Below are positions 7,508-16,446 of a DNA stretch of 64,000 nt, piece after piece. Numbering within the stretch: position 1 is the first letter of the stretch; every line of letters starts with the position of its first letter. The translations under genes were made by a program, and so were the position numbers. The notes below the pieces were generated by a model. It saw nothing but the letters and a program-made list of their open reading frames with translations. It was not told the DNA's origin and did no database searches. This DNA comes from Myroides sp. WP-1. GTDB lineage: Bacteria > Bacteroidota > Bacteroidia > Flavobacteriales > Flavobacteriaceae. Location: the NCBI RefSeq assembly GCF_014145635.1, contig NZ_JACHTC010000017.1, forward strand, positions 1-64,000, given 5' to 3'.

Positions 7508-8524
7508 ATGAAAATAACAGCAGAACAAATAGCGTCAGTATTAGAAGGAGAAGTAGTTGGGAATCCTCAAGAAGAGGTGTCTACGTTGGCCAAAATTGAA
7601 GAAGGAGCAAAAGGCTCAATCTCCTTTTTAGCTAACCCAAAGTACGTTCACCATATCTATACTACTAAGGCATCGGTTGTCATTGTGAATAAAACATTTG
7701 AACCGGAGTATGAAGTGGGAGCAACATTGATTAAAGTTGATGATGCCTATAAAGCGTTTTCCAAACTTTTGGAATACTACAATCAAGTGAAATTAATGAA
7801 GTCCGGGATCGAACAACCAAGTGTGATCTCAGAAGGAGCTACTTATGGTACAGATTTGTACTTAGGGAGCTTTTGCTATGTAGGAAAAAACACCAAGATC
7901 GGAAATAATGTAAAAATTTATCCCAATACTTTCATTGGAGACAATGTGGTTATTGGAGATAACACAGTGCTATTTGCAGGTGTGCGCGTTTATTCGGAAT
8001 CTGTTATTGGTTCAGGATGTACTTTACATGCTGGAACAATCATTGGTTCAGATGGATTCGGATTCGCTCCAAATGGAGATGGAACCTACAGTAAAGTGCC
8101 GCAAATTGGAAATGTAATTATCGAAGATAACGTTGAAATTGGTGCCGCTACAACAATTGATCGCGCAACATTAGGATCAACTGTGATTAGAAAAGGAGTT
8201 AAATTAGATAACCAAATTCAAATCGCACATAATGTCGAAATCGGTGAAAATACAGTTATTGCTTCTCAAACAGGAGTAGCAGGGTCAACAAAAATTGGCA
8301 AAAACTGTATGATCGGTGGACAAGTAGGAATCGTCGGACACTTGACTATTGGTGACAATGTTAAGATTCAAGCGCAATCAGGTGTGACCAAGAATTTGGA
8401 ATCAAATATTGCAGTTCAAGGATCACCAGCCATTGGACATACGGATTTCTTGAAATCGTATAGCCATTTTAGAAATCTACCTAAAATTGTAGATGACTTA
8501 GAAGAACTAAAGAACGGAAAATAG
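7508..8524 (+). CDS. lpxD: UDP-3-O-acylglucosamine N-acyltransferase LpxD
   Basis: 338 residues from ATG 7508; an adjacent GTG at 7505 is an alternative. LpxD adds the second 3-hydroxyacyl chain to UDP-glucosamine, the third step of lipid A synthesis. The N-terminal 100 residues form the uridine-binding domain. Residues about 105-310 form a left-handed beta helix of hexapeptide repeats (IGNNVKIYPNTFIGDNVVIG), with the acyl-ACP site in IAHNVEIGENTVIASQTGVA, whose His is the catalytic base. It leads the cluster lpxD - lpxC/fabZ - lpxA - efp - lpxD-like. The shortest gap in that cluster is 10 bp and the longest 31 bp, which indicates one transcript. Confidence 0.95.
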   Translation: MKITAEQIASVLEGEVVGNPQEEVSTLAKIEEGAKGSISFLANPKYVHHIYTTKASVVIVNKTFEPEYEVGATLIKVDDAYKAFSKLLEYYNQVKLMKSGIEQPSVISEGATYGTDLYLGSFCYVGKNTKIGNNVKIYPNTFIGDNVVIGDNTVLFAGVRVYSESVIGSGCTLHAGTIIGSDGFGFAPNGDGTYSKVPQIGNVIIEDNVEIGAATTIDRATLGSTVIRKGVKLDNQIQIAHNVEIGENTVIASQTGVAGSTKIGKNCMIGGQVGIVGHLTIGDNVKIQAQSGVTKNLESNIAVQGSPAIGHTDFLKSYSHFRNLPKIVDDLEELKNGK

Positions 8525-8555
8525 TAACCTTATCGAAATACAAAAAGATTTTATT

Positions 8556-9947
8556 ATGGTTAAGCAAAAAACCATCCAAAGTGAAGTTACCCTTGAAGGA
8601 GTAGGTCTACACACAGGACAGAATGTTGTAATGACATTGAAACCTGCACCGATTAACAATGGGTTTACTTTTGTTAGAGTGGATTTAGAAGGGCATCCTG
8701 TTATCGAAGCAGATGCAAATTATGTTGTTAATACACAACGCGGTACAAACTTAGAGAAAAAAGGAGTTCGTGTTCAAACGACAGAACATGTTCTGGCAGC
8801 TTTTGTCGGATGCGATCTTGATAACGTGATTGTTGAGTTAAATGCATCTGAACCACCAATCATGGATGGATCATCCAAGTATTTTGTTGAAGCTGTTGAA
8901 AAAGCAGGGATTGTAGAGCAAGATGCCGAAAGAGAAGAGTACATCGTGAAAGAAGTAATCTCTTATGTGGATGAAGCAACAGGAAGTGAGATTATTGTTA
9001 TGCCAGCAGATAGCTACCAAGTAACAACAATGGTCGACTTTGGTACGAAAGTTTTAGGAACACAAAATGCTACATTAAAGGATATGAATGACTTTAAGGT
9101 GGAAATTTCTGAAGCGCGTACGTTTAGTTTCCTACACGAATTAGAAGCGTTGTTAGCTAATGGATTAATCAAAGGAGGCGATTTAAATAATGCTATTGTT
9201 TATGTGGATAAAGAAATATCACCGGAAACAATGGGGCATTTGAAAAAAGCATTCGGTAAAGAAGAAATCAGTGTAAAACCAAATGGAGTTTTAGACAATC
9301 TTACTTTACACTATCCAAACGAAGCAGCAAGACATAAATTATTAGATGTTATTGGTGATTTGGCGTTAATTGGAACTCGTATCCGAGGAAAAGTAATCGC
9401 AAATAAACCAGGACATTCCGTAAATACGAATTTCGCTAAGAAAATGTCGAAAATTATTCGCAACGATAAGCGTAATCAAGTACCTACGTATGATTTAAAT
9501 CAAGAACCTTTAATGGATGTGAATAAAATCATGTCCCTACTACCACATAGACCTCCTTTCTTATTAGTAGATAAGATTTTAGAGATGACTGATAAACAAG
9601 TGGTAGGATTGAAAAATGTTACGATGAACGAACCGTTTTTCGTAGGACATTTTCCAGGAGCTCCAGTTATGCCAGGTGTACTTATTGTTGAAGCAATGGC
9701 TCAAACAGGGGGGATCTTGATTTTAAGTTCAGTACCAGATCCAGAAAATTATATTACGTTGTTTATGAAAATAGATAACGTTCGATTTAGAAATCAAGTG
9801 CTTCCAGGAGATACTTTAGTTTTTAAATTAGAGCTTTTAACGCCAATTAGAAGAGGCATCTGTCATATGCAAGCTACAGCTTATGCAAATGGTAAAATTA
9901 CCACTGAGGCTGAGTTAATGGCACAAATAGTAAAAAAACCAAATTAA
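8556..9947 (+). CDS. lpxC: Bifunctional UDP-3-O-acyl-GlcNAc deacetylase / 3-hydroxyacyl-ACP dehydratase (LpxC-FabZ fusion)
   Basis: 463 residues with two enzymes in one chain. Residues 1-305 are LpxC, the zinc deacetylase that commits lipid A synthesis: TTEHVLAAF gives His78, HKLLD gives His260 and Asp264 as the other zinc ligands, and GHSVN gives His287. Residues about 320-463 are FabZ, which dehydrates 3-hydroxyacyl-ACP: LLPHRPPFLLVD, then GHFPGAPVMPG with catalytic His365, and Glu379 in VEAMAQ. The fusion is known in Bacteroidota. It ties together lipid A and fatty-acid synthesis, which compete for 3-hydroxyacyl-ACP. lpxA follows after 10 bp. Confidence 0.97.
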   Translation: MVKQKTIQSEVTLEGVGLHTGQNVVMTLKPAPINNGFTFVRVDLEGHPVIEADANYVVNTQRGTNLEKKGVRVQTTEHVLAAFVGCDLDNVIVELNASEPPIMDGSSKYFVEAVEKAGIVEQDAEREEYIVKEVISYVDEATGSEIIVMPADSYQVTTMVDFGTKVLGTQNATLKDMNDFKVEISEARTFSFLHELEALLANGLIKGGDLNNAIVYVDKEISPETMGHLKKAFGKEEISVKPNGVLDNLTLHYPNEAARHKLLDVIGDLALIGTRIRGKVIANKPGHSVNTNFAKKMSKIIRNDKRNQVPTYDLNQEPLMDVNKIMSLLPHRPPFLLVDKILEMTDKQVVGLKNVTMNEPFFVGHFPGAPVMPGVLIVEAMAQTGGILILSSVPDPENYITLFMKIDNVRFRNQVLPGDTLVFKLELLTPIRRGICHMQATAYANGKITTEAELMAQIVKKPN

Positions 9948-9957
9948 AAGAACAAGT

Positions 9958-10743
9958 ATGAATCAGCCTTTAGCATATGTACATCCAGGTGCGAAAATTG
10001 CACGTAATGTTGTAATTGAACCTTTTACTACGATTCACAATAATGTAGAAATTGGTGAGGGAACTTGGATTGGATCTAACGTAACGATCATGGAAGGGGC
10101 TCGTATTGGGAAAAATTGTAAGATTTTTCCTGGTGCTGTAATCTCTGCTGAACCACAAGATTTAAAATTTGAAGGTGAAGTGACTACTGTTGAAATAGGG
10201 GATAACACTACAATTCGTGAGTGTGTAACAATCAACAGAGGAACAAAAGATAGATATAAAACAGTAATTGGAAAAAATTGCTTGATTCAAGCATATAGCC
10301 ATATTGCACACGATTGTATTATTGGAGATAACTGTATCTTCTCTAACTCAAGTACTTTAGCAGGACACGTAACCGTAGGTGACTTCGTTGTCTTAGCTGG
10401 TTTAGTGGCTGTACATCAATTCTGTACAATCGGATCGCACTCTTTTGTAACCGGAGGTACTTTAGTTCGTAAAGATGTACCACCATACATCAAGGCGGCG
10501 AGAGAACCTATCTCTTATGCAGGTATCAACTCTGTTGGTTTACGTAGAAGAGGGTATGAACCTGAGAAAATCAGAGAAATACAAGAAATTTACAGAATTT
10601 TATTTCAAAAGAACTATAATACAAGTCAAGCACTGGAAATTATAGAAACAGAAATGGAAGCAACTCCAGAAAGAGATGAAATTTTGATGTTTGTTCGCAA
10701 TAGTTCAAGAGGAATTATGCGTGGATATTCAGGAATGTATTAA
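9958..10743 (+). CDS. lpxA: Acyl-ACP--UDP-N-acetylglucosamine O-acyltransferase LpxA
   Basis: 261 residues, standard length. LpxA transfers the first 3-hydroxyacyl chain to UDP-GlcNAc. The N-terminal two thirds are hexapeptide repeats forming a beta helix. AYSHIAHDCIIGDNC holds the catalytic His, and GLVAVHQFCTIGSHSFVTGG is the acyl-binding part. The C-terminal helical domain includes GINSVGLRRRGYEPEKIREI. It is embedded between lpxC/fabZ and efp in the same direction. Confidence 0.96.
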   Translation: MNQPLAYVHPGAKIARNVVIEPFTTIHNNVEIGEGTWIGSNVTIMEGARIGKNCKIFPGAVISAEPQDLKFEGEVTTVEIGDNTTIRECVTINRGTKDRYKTVIGKNCLIQAYSHIAHDCIIGDNCIFSNSSTLAGHVTVGDFVVLAGLVAVHQFCTIGSHSFVTGGTLVRKDVPPYIKAAREPISYAGINSVGLRRRGYEPEKIREIQEIYRILFQKNYNTSQALEIIETEMEATPERDEILMFVRNSSRGIMRGYSGMY

Positions 10744-10766
10744 TAATAAAATAAAGATTTATAAAA

Positions 10767-11333
10767 ATGGCAACAACTTCAGATATCAGAAATGGTTTGT
10801 GTATTCGTCATAACAACGATATTTACAAAATCACAGAATTTTTACACGTTAAACCAGGAAAAGGACCTGCATTTGTTAGAACAAAAATGAAAAGTTTGAC
10901 GAATGGAAAAGTATTAGAAAACACATTTTCTGCTGGTCATAAAATTGATCCTGTTCGCGTTGAAACACATAAATTCCAATACTTATACCCAGAAGGAGAT
11001 CAATTCCACTTCATGAACGTTGAATCATACGAGCAAATTACTTTATTGAAAGATATTTTAGATGCTCCAGATTTATTAAAAGAGGGAGAAATGGTAATGG
11101 TGCAAATTAATACTGAAACAGATATGCCATTGGCTGTAGATATGCCTGCATCTGTGATTTTAGAAGTAACTTACGCTGAACCAGGTGTGAAAGGAAACAC
11201 GGCAACAAATGCTACTAAACCTGCAACAGTTGAAACAGGAGCTTCAGTTAACGTGCCTTTATTTATCAACGAAGGAGATAAAATTAAAATCGATACAGCT
11301 ACAGGTTCTTACATTGAGCGTATCAAAGAATAG
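10767..11333 (+). CDS. efp: Translation elongation factor P
   Basis: 188 residues, the normal three-domain length. EF-P binds stalled ribosomes and relieves arrest at polyproline stretches. The tip loop reads KPGKGPAF, so Lys32 is the position that is post-translationally modified in many bacteria. The C-terminal block VNVPLFINEGDKIKIDTATGSYIERI matches the family. The gene sits inside the lipid A cluster, 23 bp after lpxA. No epmA/epmB-type modification gene is visible in the window, though a deoxyhypusine-synthase-like protein is encoded at 39335. Confidence 0.96.
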   Translation: MATTSDIRNGLCIRHNNDIYKITEFLHVKPGKGPAFVRTKMKSLTNGKVLENTFSAGHKIDPVRVETHKFQYLYPEGDQFHFMNVESYEQITLLKDILDAPDLLKEGEMVMVQINTETDMPLAVDMPASVILEVTYAEPGVKGNTATNATKPATVETGASVNVPLFINEGDKIKIDTATGSYIERIKE

Positions 11334-11347
11334 TCTAAATAGAGAAG

Positions 11348-12292
11348 ATGCGTTTTTCAAAAGTTCAAGATTTACAAACAATAGCTGAAATTATTGGTTG
11401 TAAATTCGTCGGATCAGCTGATTTTCCTGTGTATGGGATGAACGAAATTCACGTGGTACAAGAAGGAGAAATTGTATTCGTAGATCACCCTAAATACTAT
11501 GATAAAGCTTTAAATTCAAACGCTACCATCGTTCTAATTAACAAGGATGTGGAATGCCCAGAAGGAAAAGCTTTGCTAATTTCAGATGATCCATTTAGAG
11601 ATTTTAATAAGTTGTCAACTTATTTTAATCCATTTAAACCTGCTACGCAATTGCAAGCAAAAGATGCTGTGATCGGAGAGGGAACAATTATACAACCAGG
11701 AACTTTTATTGGAAACAATGTAGTAATCGGTAAAAATTGTTTGATCCATCCCAATGTAGTTATCTATGATGGAACTGTAATCGGAGACAATGTTGTGATC
11801 CATGCAGGTACAATTCTAGGTGCAGATGCTTTCTATTACAAGAAAAGACCCGAAGGATTTGATCCTTTAGTTTCATGTGGTCGAGTAGTGATCGAAGACA
11901 ATGTCGGAATTGGAGCTGCTTGTACAATTGATCGTGGAGTTACAGGAGATACAACCATCAAAGAAGGAGCTAAGATTGACAATCAAGTGCATATTGGACA
12001 CGATACTGTAATTGGAGTTCGTTGTTTAATTGCCGCACAAGTAGGTATTGCCGGTTGTGTTGTGATTGAAGATGAAGTAACACTTTGGGGGCAAGTAGGT
12101 ACAACAAGTGGAATTACCATCGGAACAAAAGCGGTTGTATTAGCGCAATCAGGTGTTTCTAAGAGCTTAGAAGCAGGGAAGGTTTACTTTGGTTACCCTG
12201 CGGAAGAGTCACGAGAGAAACTCAAACAAATGGCTAATACAAAGAAAATACCTGCTATTCTAGAAGATCTTAAGAAATTACAGAACAACTAG
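11348..12292 (+). CDS. LpxD-like hexapeptide-repeat acyltransferase (second copy)
   Basis: 314 residues, shorter than the LpxD at 7508 but with the same plan. It has an N-terminal domain of about 95 residues and a left-handed beta helix (VIGEGTIIQPGTFIGNNVVIG and following). The segment VHIGHDTVIGVRCLIAAQVG aligns with the catalytic-His region. Flavobacteria commonly carry this paralogue after efp. It may be a second LpxD or an acyltransferase for another UDP-sugar; the substrate is not determined by sequence. It is the last gene of the lipid A cluster, 14 bp after efp, and a 142-bp gap with its own promoter precedes sucD. Confidence 0.85.
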   Translation: MRFSKVQDLQTIAEIIGCKFVGSADFPVYGMNEIHVVQEGEIVFVDHPKYYDKALNSNATIVLINKDVECPEGKALLISDDPFRDFNKLSTYFNPFKPATQLQAKDAVIGEGTIIQPGTFIGNNVVIGKNCLIHPNVVIYDGTVIGDNVVIHAGTILGADAFYYKKRPEGFDPLVSCGRVVIEDNVGIGAACTIDRGVTGDTTIKEGAKIDNQVHIGHDTVIGVRCLIAAQVGIAGCVVIEDEVTLWGQVGTTSGITIGTKAVVLAQSGVSKSLEAGKVYFGYPAEESREKLKQMANTKKIPAILEDLKKLQNN

Positions 12293-12390
12293 ACCTAAAT
12301 CAGGTAAAAGAATAGATAATTAATCGTTAATTGTTAAGCTTATTTAACTAAGATTGCAACTAAAAAGTTTTAAAGCTAATTAGAATTGTT

Positions 12391-12398
12391 TATTTTTG
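12391..12398 (+). promoter_or_regulatory. -7 promoter box (TATTTTTG) for sucD
   Basis: Exact TAnnTTTG match 36 bp before the ATG, with AGTTTT at the -33 distance. Confidence 0.5.
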
Positions 12399-12434
12399 TG
12401 TAAGTAAGTTTTAAAAATAAATAAAAACAAGATC

Positions 12435-13307
12435 ATGAGTGTTTTAGTAAATAAAGATTCAAAAATAATCGTTCAAGGATTTACTGGAAGCGAAGGTACT
12501 TTTCATGCTTCTCAGATGATTGAATATGGTACAAACGTTGTAGGTGGAGTAACGCCAGGAAAAGGAGGAACTAGCCATTTAGATCGTCCAGTATTCAACA
12601 CTGTTTCAGAAGCAGTTGAAAAAGCTGGTGCAGATACGTCAATCATTTTTGTACCGCCTGCATTTGCTGCAGACGCTATTATGGAAGCTGCAGACGCTGG
12701 AATCAAAGTAATTATTTGTATTACTGAAGGTATTCCAGTTGCTGATATGATTAAAGCTTATGACTACATTAAAACAAGAGATTGTAGATTAGTAGGACCA
12801 AACTGTCCAGGTGTTATCACTCCAGGTGAAGCTAAAGTTGGTATTATGCCAGGATTCGTATTTAAAAAAGGTACTGTAGGTATCGTTTCTAAATCAGGTA
12901 CTTTAACTTACGAAGCTGCAGACCAAGTTGTAAAACAAGGTTTAGGAATCACTACAGCAATCGGTATTGGTGGAGATCCAATCATTGGAACAACAACAAA
13001 AGAAGCTGTACAATTGTTAATGGCTGACCCTGAAACAGAAGCAATCATTATGATTGGAGAAATCGGAGGACAGTTAGAAGCTGATGCTGCTAGATGGATC
13101 AAAGAAAACGGAAACAAAAAACCAGTTATCGGATTTATCGCTGGAGAAACTGCACCTAAAGGAAGAACAATGGGACACGCTGGTGCTATTGTAGGTGGAG
13201 CTGATGATACAGCTGCTGCTAAGAAAAGAATCATGAGTGAGTGCGGAATTCACGTAGTTGATTCTCCTGCAGAAATCGGTAAAAAAGTAAAAGAAGTTTT
13301 AGGATAA
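12435..13307 (+). CDS. sucD: Succinate--CoA ligase (ADP-forming) alpha subunit
   Basis: 290 residues, the normal length. The enzyme interconverts succinyl-CoA and succinate with substrate-level phosphorylation in the TCA cycle. The N-terminal CoA-binding Rossmann domain begins [19 protein letters not shown], and GPNCPG (121-126) is the second signature. [13 protein letters not shown] carries the active-site His248 that is phosphorylated during turnover. The beta subunit gene sucC is not in the window, an arrangement usual in flavobacteria where the two genes are apart. It has its own promoter and a strong terminator. Confidence 0.96.
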   Translation: MSVLVNKDSKIIVQGFTGSEGTFHASQMIEYGTNVVGGVTPGKGGTSHLDRPVFNTVSEAVEKAGADTSIIFVPPAFAADAIMEAADAGIKVIICITEGIPVADMIKAYDYIKTRDCRLVGPNCPGVITPGEAKVGIMPGFVFKKGTVGIVSKSGTLTYEAADQVVKQGLGITTAIGIGGDPIIGTTTKEAVQLLMADPETEAIIMIGEIGGQLEADAARWIKENGNKKPVIGFIAGETAPKGRTMGHAGAIVGGADDTAAAKKRIMSECGIHVVDSPAEIGKKVKEVLG

Positions 13308-13324
13308 TCCTAAGCTCCAAATAT

Positions 13325-13357
13325 AAAAAAAGCCACATCATCTGATGTGGCTTTTTT
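13325..13357 (+). terminator. Rho-independent terminator after sucD
   Basis: AAAAAAGCCACATCA pairs with TGATGTGGCTTTTTT around a two-base loop. Confidence 0.9.
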
Positions 13358-13471
13358 TATTAGGTATGCGGTCGTTATTTTGCTGCGATAAGCAAGTGAG
13401 CTCTAAAGTGAATATGCTTTTTAAAAAGACATCCAATAAAAAGCAACAACCAACTAATAGCGTTTTCAAAT

Positions 13472-13500
13472 AAAAAAAGCGGTCATTTGACCGCTTTTTT
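13472..13500 (-). terminator. Terminator of pheT
   Basis: AAAAAAAGCGGTCA / TGACCGCTTTTTTT hairpin placed directly at the pheT stop; symmetric enough to work on both strands. Confidence 0.85.
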
Positions 13501-15935
13501 TATCTCAATTGAGCTCCGATATTATTTTCTAATTGGTACTGAATTTTGCCCATGATCTTCTCAATTTGGCTTTCAGTTAGTGTCTTAGTATTATCTTCCA
13601 TTAGGATTGAAATAGCATAAGATTTTTTACCTTCTTCGATTTTATCTCCTTGGTATACGTCAAATAACGTAACATCTTTAATGATGCTTTTGTCTACTTG
13701 TTTAACGATATTGAATATTTCATCAAACGTTACTTTCTCATCCAAAAGCAATGCATAATCTCTCTTTACAGTAGGGAACTTGTTTAAATCGGTAAATTTA
13801 ATTTTACCACTTACTAATTTTAAAATAGCATCCCATTTGAAATCAGCATAACAAACTTCTTGTTTGATGTCAAAATGCTTAGTTATAGCCTTTTTAAGAA
13901 CACCGAAATCAACGATAGTCTCTTTACCTACACAATACGTAATTCCTTCTGAAAATGCGTCATTTTCCGTTGGTTGGGTTGTGAATTTAGCAATTCCTAA
14001 ACGGCTTAAGATGCTTAGGATATATCCTTTAAATTCAAAGAAGTCACTCGATTTTTGTTTAGAGTTCCAAGAAGCAGTTGTGCTGTTTCCTGTAGTAAAT
14101 AAAGCAAAGTGCTTGTCTTCTTCAAAATTGTTCAACATTTTGTGGTATGTTTTTCCGAATTCGAATAAACGTAAATCACTATTTTTTCTGTTGATATTGT
14201 ATGAAATCGACTCTAATCCTCCAAATAACAAAGACTGTCTCATCACAGCAAGATCTGTACTTAACGGGTTAACAATATCTACTTGGTAGCTCTTGTTGAT
14301 ACTCTCCGTTAGGTTACTATACGTTGGCGTTGTCAAAGAGTTGTTCATGATTTCATGGAAACCCTGTGCAACTAATTGATTGGCAATGATGTTTTGAACG
14401 CGGTGATCTTCTGTTCTTGAACTGTTTGAGATAGTCGCATTTAATTTGGAAGAGAAGCTAATGTTATTATAGCCATATACGCGTAAAATTTCTTCAATAA
14501 CGTCAATTTCTCTAGTTACATCTGCGCGATAAGCAGGAACAGTAATTCCCAATCCCACATCAGACATACTGTGTACTTTAATATCCAAAGAAACAAGAAT
14601 TGTTTTGATTGTTTCTTTAGAGATGTCTTCACCCAAGATGCGGTTGATGTTATTAAAGTTTAAGAAAACAGAGTGATCTTCAACTTTTTTCGGATACAAA
14701 TCAACAATATCTGAAGTGATCTCACCCCCAGCAACACTTTGAATCAATAACGCTGCGTGCTTTAATGCATATTCTGTGATAGATGGGTCGATTCCTCTTT
14801 CAAAGCGGAAAGATGAATCTGTATTTAAACTGTGTCTTTTTGCTGTTTTTCTAACGCTTACTGGGTTGAAATATGCACTTTCTAAGAAGATCGTGGTCGT
14901 GTTTTCTGATACGGAAGATTTTAATCCTCCAAATACCCCAGCAATACACATAGGTCCATTTTCGTCGCAAATCATTAAATCGTCCTGATGTAAAGTGCGT
15001 TCTACACCGTCTAATGTAACGAATTTAGTACCTTCTGCTACTGTTTTTACGATTACCTTGTTCCCTTTGATTTTTGCTGCGTCAAAAGCGTGTAAAGGCT
15101 GACCTAAATCGTGTAAAACGTAATTAGTTACGTCGACGATGTTGTTTTTAGGTGAAATACCGATGGCTTTTAATCGATTTTGTAACCATTCAGGAGAAGG
15201 TTTAACTTCAATACCTGAAATTGTTACTCCACAATAACGCGGTGCTTTTTTGTAGTCTTCAACGCTTACATCAATTTTAAGCGTTCTTCTTTCCACTTTG
15301 AATTTACTTACAGCAGGTGTAATAAGTTCTTTATGTGGAGTTTCTATATTTGGGTTTTGCAAAAGACCCGCACGCAAGTCACGAGCAACGCCCCAGTGGC
15401 TCATTGCATCTGAACGGTTTGGTGTCAGTCCAATCTCAAAAACCTGATCTGTTGTAATATTAAAAATGGTTGCAGCTGGTGTTCCAGGTGCAATAGATTC
15501 ATCTAAAACTAAAATGCCACTTCCATCTGTTCCAATGCCTAATTCGACAGCAGAACAAATCATACCAAAGCTATCTTCTCCTCTGATTTTTCCTTTTTTA
15601 ATTTGAAAGGCATTTCCTTCTGCATCGTACAACTCTGTGCCAATAGTAGCAACAGGAACTTTTTGTCCAGCAGCCACGTTAGGAGCACCACAAACGATTT
15701 GTACAGGTTCCCCCGTTCCTAAATCAACTTTTGTAACATTTAATTTATCTGCATTGGGGTGTTTAGTGCAAGATAACACATGTCCTACAACAACTCCTCT
15801 TAAGCCACCTTTTAAGCTTTCAAATTGAGTAATTCCCTCAACTTCAAGACCTAAATCCGTAAGAATCTCTGATGTTTCTTCTGGCGTGATATCTAACTTA
15901 ATGAATTGTTTTAACCAATTGTATGAAATATGCAT
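13500..15935 (-). CDS. pheT: Phenylalanine--tRNA ligase beta subunit
   Basis: 811 residues, standard length for the bacterial long beta subunit. Domains in order: N-terminal (MHISYNWLKQFI), tRNA-binding EMAP/OB domain around residues 40-150 (VVGHVLSCTKHPNADKLNVT, then GAPNV), B3/B4 editing domain, B5 domain, and a catalytic-like core. The ferredoxin-fold anticodon-binding domain is at the C-terminus (FPTVKRDYALLLDE). It forms the alpha2-beta2 enzyme with PheS, whose gene is not in the window, as is common in Bacteroidota. It has a TATATTTG promoter box and its own terminator, so it is monocistronic. Confidence 0.96.
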   Translation of the reverse strand: MHISYNWLKQFIKLDITPEETSEILTDLGLEVEGITQFESLKGGLRGVVVGHVLSCTKHPNADKLNVTKVDLGTGEPVQIVCGAPNVAAGQKVPVATIGTELYDAEGNAFQIKKGKIRGEDSFGMICSAVELGIGTDGSGILVLDESIAPGTPAATIFNITTDQVFEIGLTPNRSDAMSHWGVARDLRAGLLQNPNIETPHKELITPAVSKFKVERRTLKIDVSVEDYKKAPRYCGVTISGIEVKPSPEWLQNRLKAIGISPKNNIVDVTNYVLHDLGQPLHAFDAAKIKGNKVIVKTVAEGTKFVTLDGVERTLHQDDLMICDENGPMCIAGVFGGLKSSVSENTTTIFLESAYFNPVSVRKTAKRHSLNTDSSFRFERGIDPSITEYALKHAALLIQSVAGGEITSDIVDLYPKKVEDHSVFLNFNNINRILGEDISKETIKTILVSLDIKVHSMSDVGLGITVPAYRADVTREIDVIEEILRVYGYNNISFSSKLNATISNSSRTEDHRVQNIIANQLVAQGFHEIMNNSLTTPTYSNLTESINKSYQVDIVNPLSTDLAVMRQSLLFGGLESISYNINRKNSDLRLFEFGKTYHKMLNNFEEDKHFALFTTGNSTTASWNSKQKSSDFFEFKGYILSILSRLGIAKFTTQPTENDAFSEGITYCVGKETIVDFGVLKKAITKHFDIKQEVCYADFKWDAILKLVSGKIKFTDLNKFPTVKRDYALLLDEKVTFDEIFNIVKQVDKSIIKDVTLFDVYQGDKIEEGKKSYAISILMEDNTKTLTESQIEKIMGKIQYQLENNIGAQLR

Positions 15936-15957
15936 TCGAAAATAATTTTGTTGTAGG

Positions 15958-15965
15958 CAAATATA
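15958..15965 (-). promoter_or_regulatory. -7 promoter box (TATATTTG, minus strand) for pheT
   Basis: Exact TAnnTTTG match about 22 bp upstream of the pheT ATG. Confidence 0.5.
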
Positions 15966-16029
15966 CGGATTGCCTTAGTTTAAGTAAAATAATTTTGTTG
16001 TTAATATTAAAAATTCAAAGTTTGTATGA

Positions 16030-16446
16030 TTATAAGAATTTTTTGCGAATGGACTCATCAGGAATCATACATTGATCCTTTTTTCCGTACCATTTGTAGC
16101 GATTTTTTGCGATAAAATCATACAGAGAATCGGCGAGGCCTGTTGGCAAAATAAGAAAGATAGTTAGTAGAGAATACCAACCACCAAGGTATTTGGCAAT
16201 CATCAAGGCTGCTTGTGATTTGATATAGTACGCTTCGCCAGGTATGTACAAAACGATGCTATCTGTTTTGGCGCGATCTACCCCAATTTGGTGTAAAATC
16301 TCTTGACCTAATTCAGAATCAAGCGAAGTAAATCGAAATTGATCTCGATTATCCGCGGCAATAACCTTCTTAACAACATTGTCACACAAGTTGCAAACAC
16401 CGTCAAAAAGGACTATTTTTTTGTTTTTAGGGAGTTTTTCTATCAT
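16030..16446 (-). CDS. DCC-family (DUF393) thiol-disulfide oxidoreductase-like protein
   Basis: 138 residues. KIVLFDGVCNLCDNVVKKVI carries the DGVCNLC motif that defines the DCC family, with two cysteines in a CxxC arrangement resembling thioredoxin-fold redox centres. The downstream FRFTSLDSELGQEIL and the C-terminal helix are also typical. Function is unproven in this family; a redox role is inferred from the CxxC. The ATG overlaps the mutS2 stop by 4 bp, which indicates translational coupling with mutS2. Confidence 0.87.
   Translation of the reverse strand: MIEKLPKNKKIVLFDGVCNLCDNVVKKVIAADNRDQFRFTSLDSELGQEILHQIGVDRAKTDSIVLYIPGEAYYIKSQAALMIAKYLGGWYSLLTIFLILPTGLADSLYDFIAKNRYKWYGKKDQCMIPDESIRKKFL

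Noticed and set aside
12908..13234. A 108-codon minus-strand frame inside sucD.
   Set aside because: sucD is certain; the antisense frame is a low-complexity shadow of Ala/Gly-rich codons.
13864..14289. A 141-codon plus-strand frame inside pheT.
   Set aside because: pheT is well conserved over this stretch and the frame has no family resemblance.
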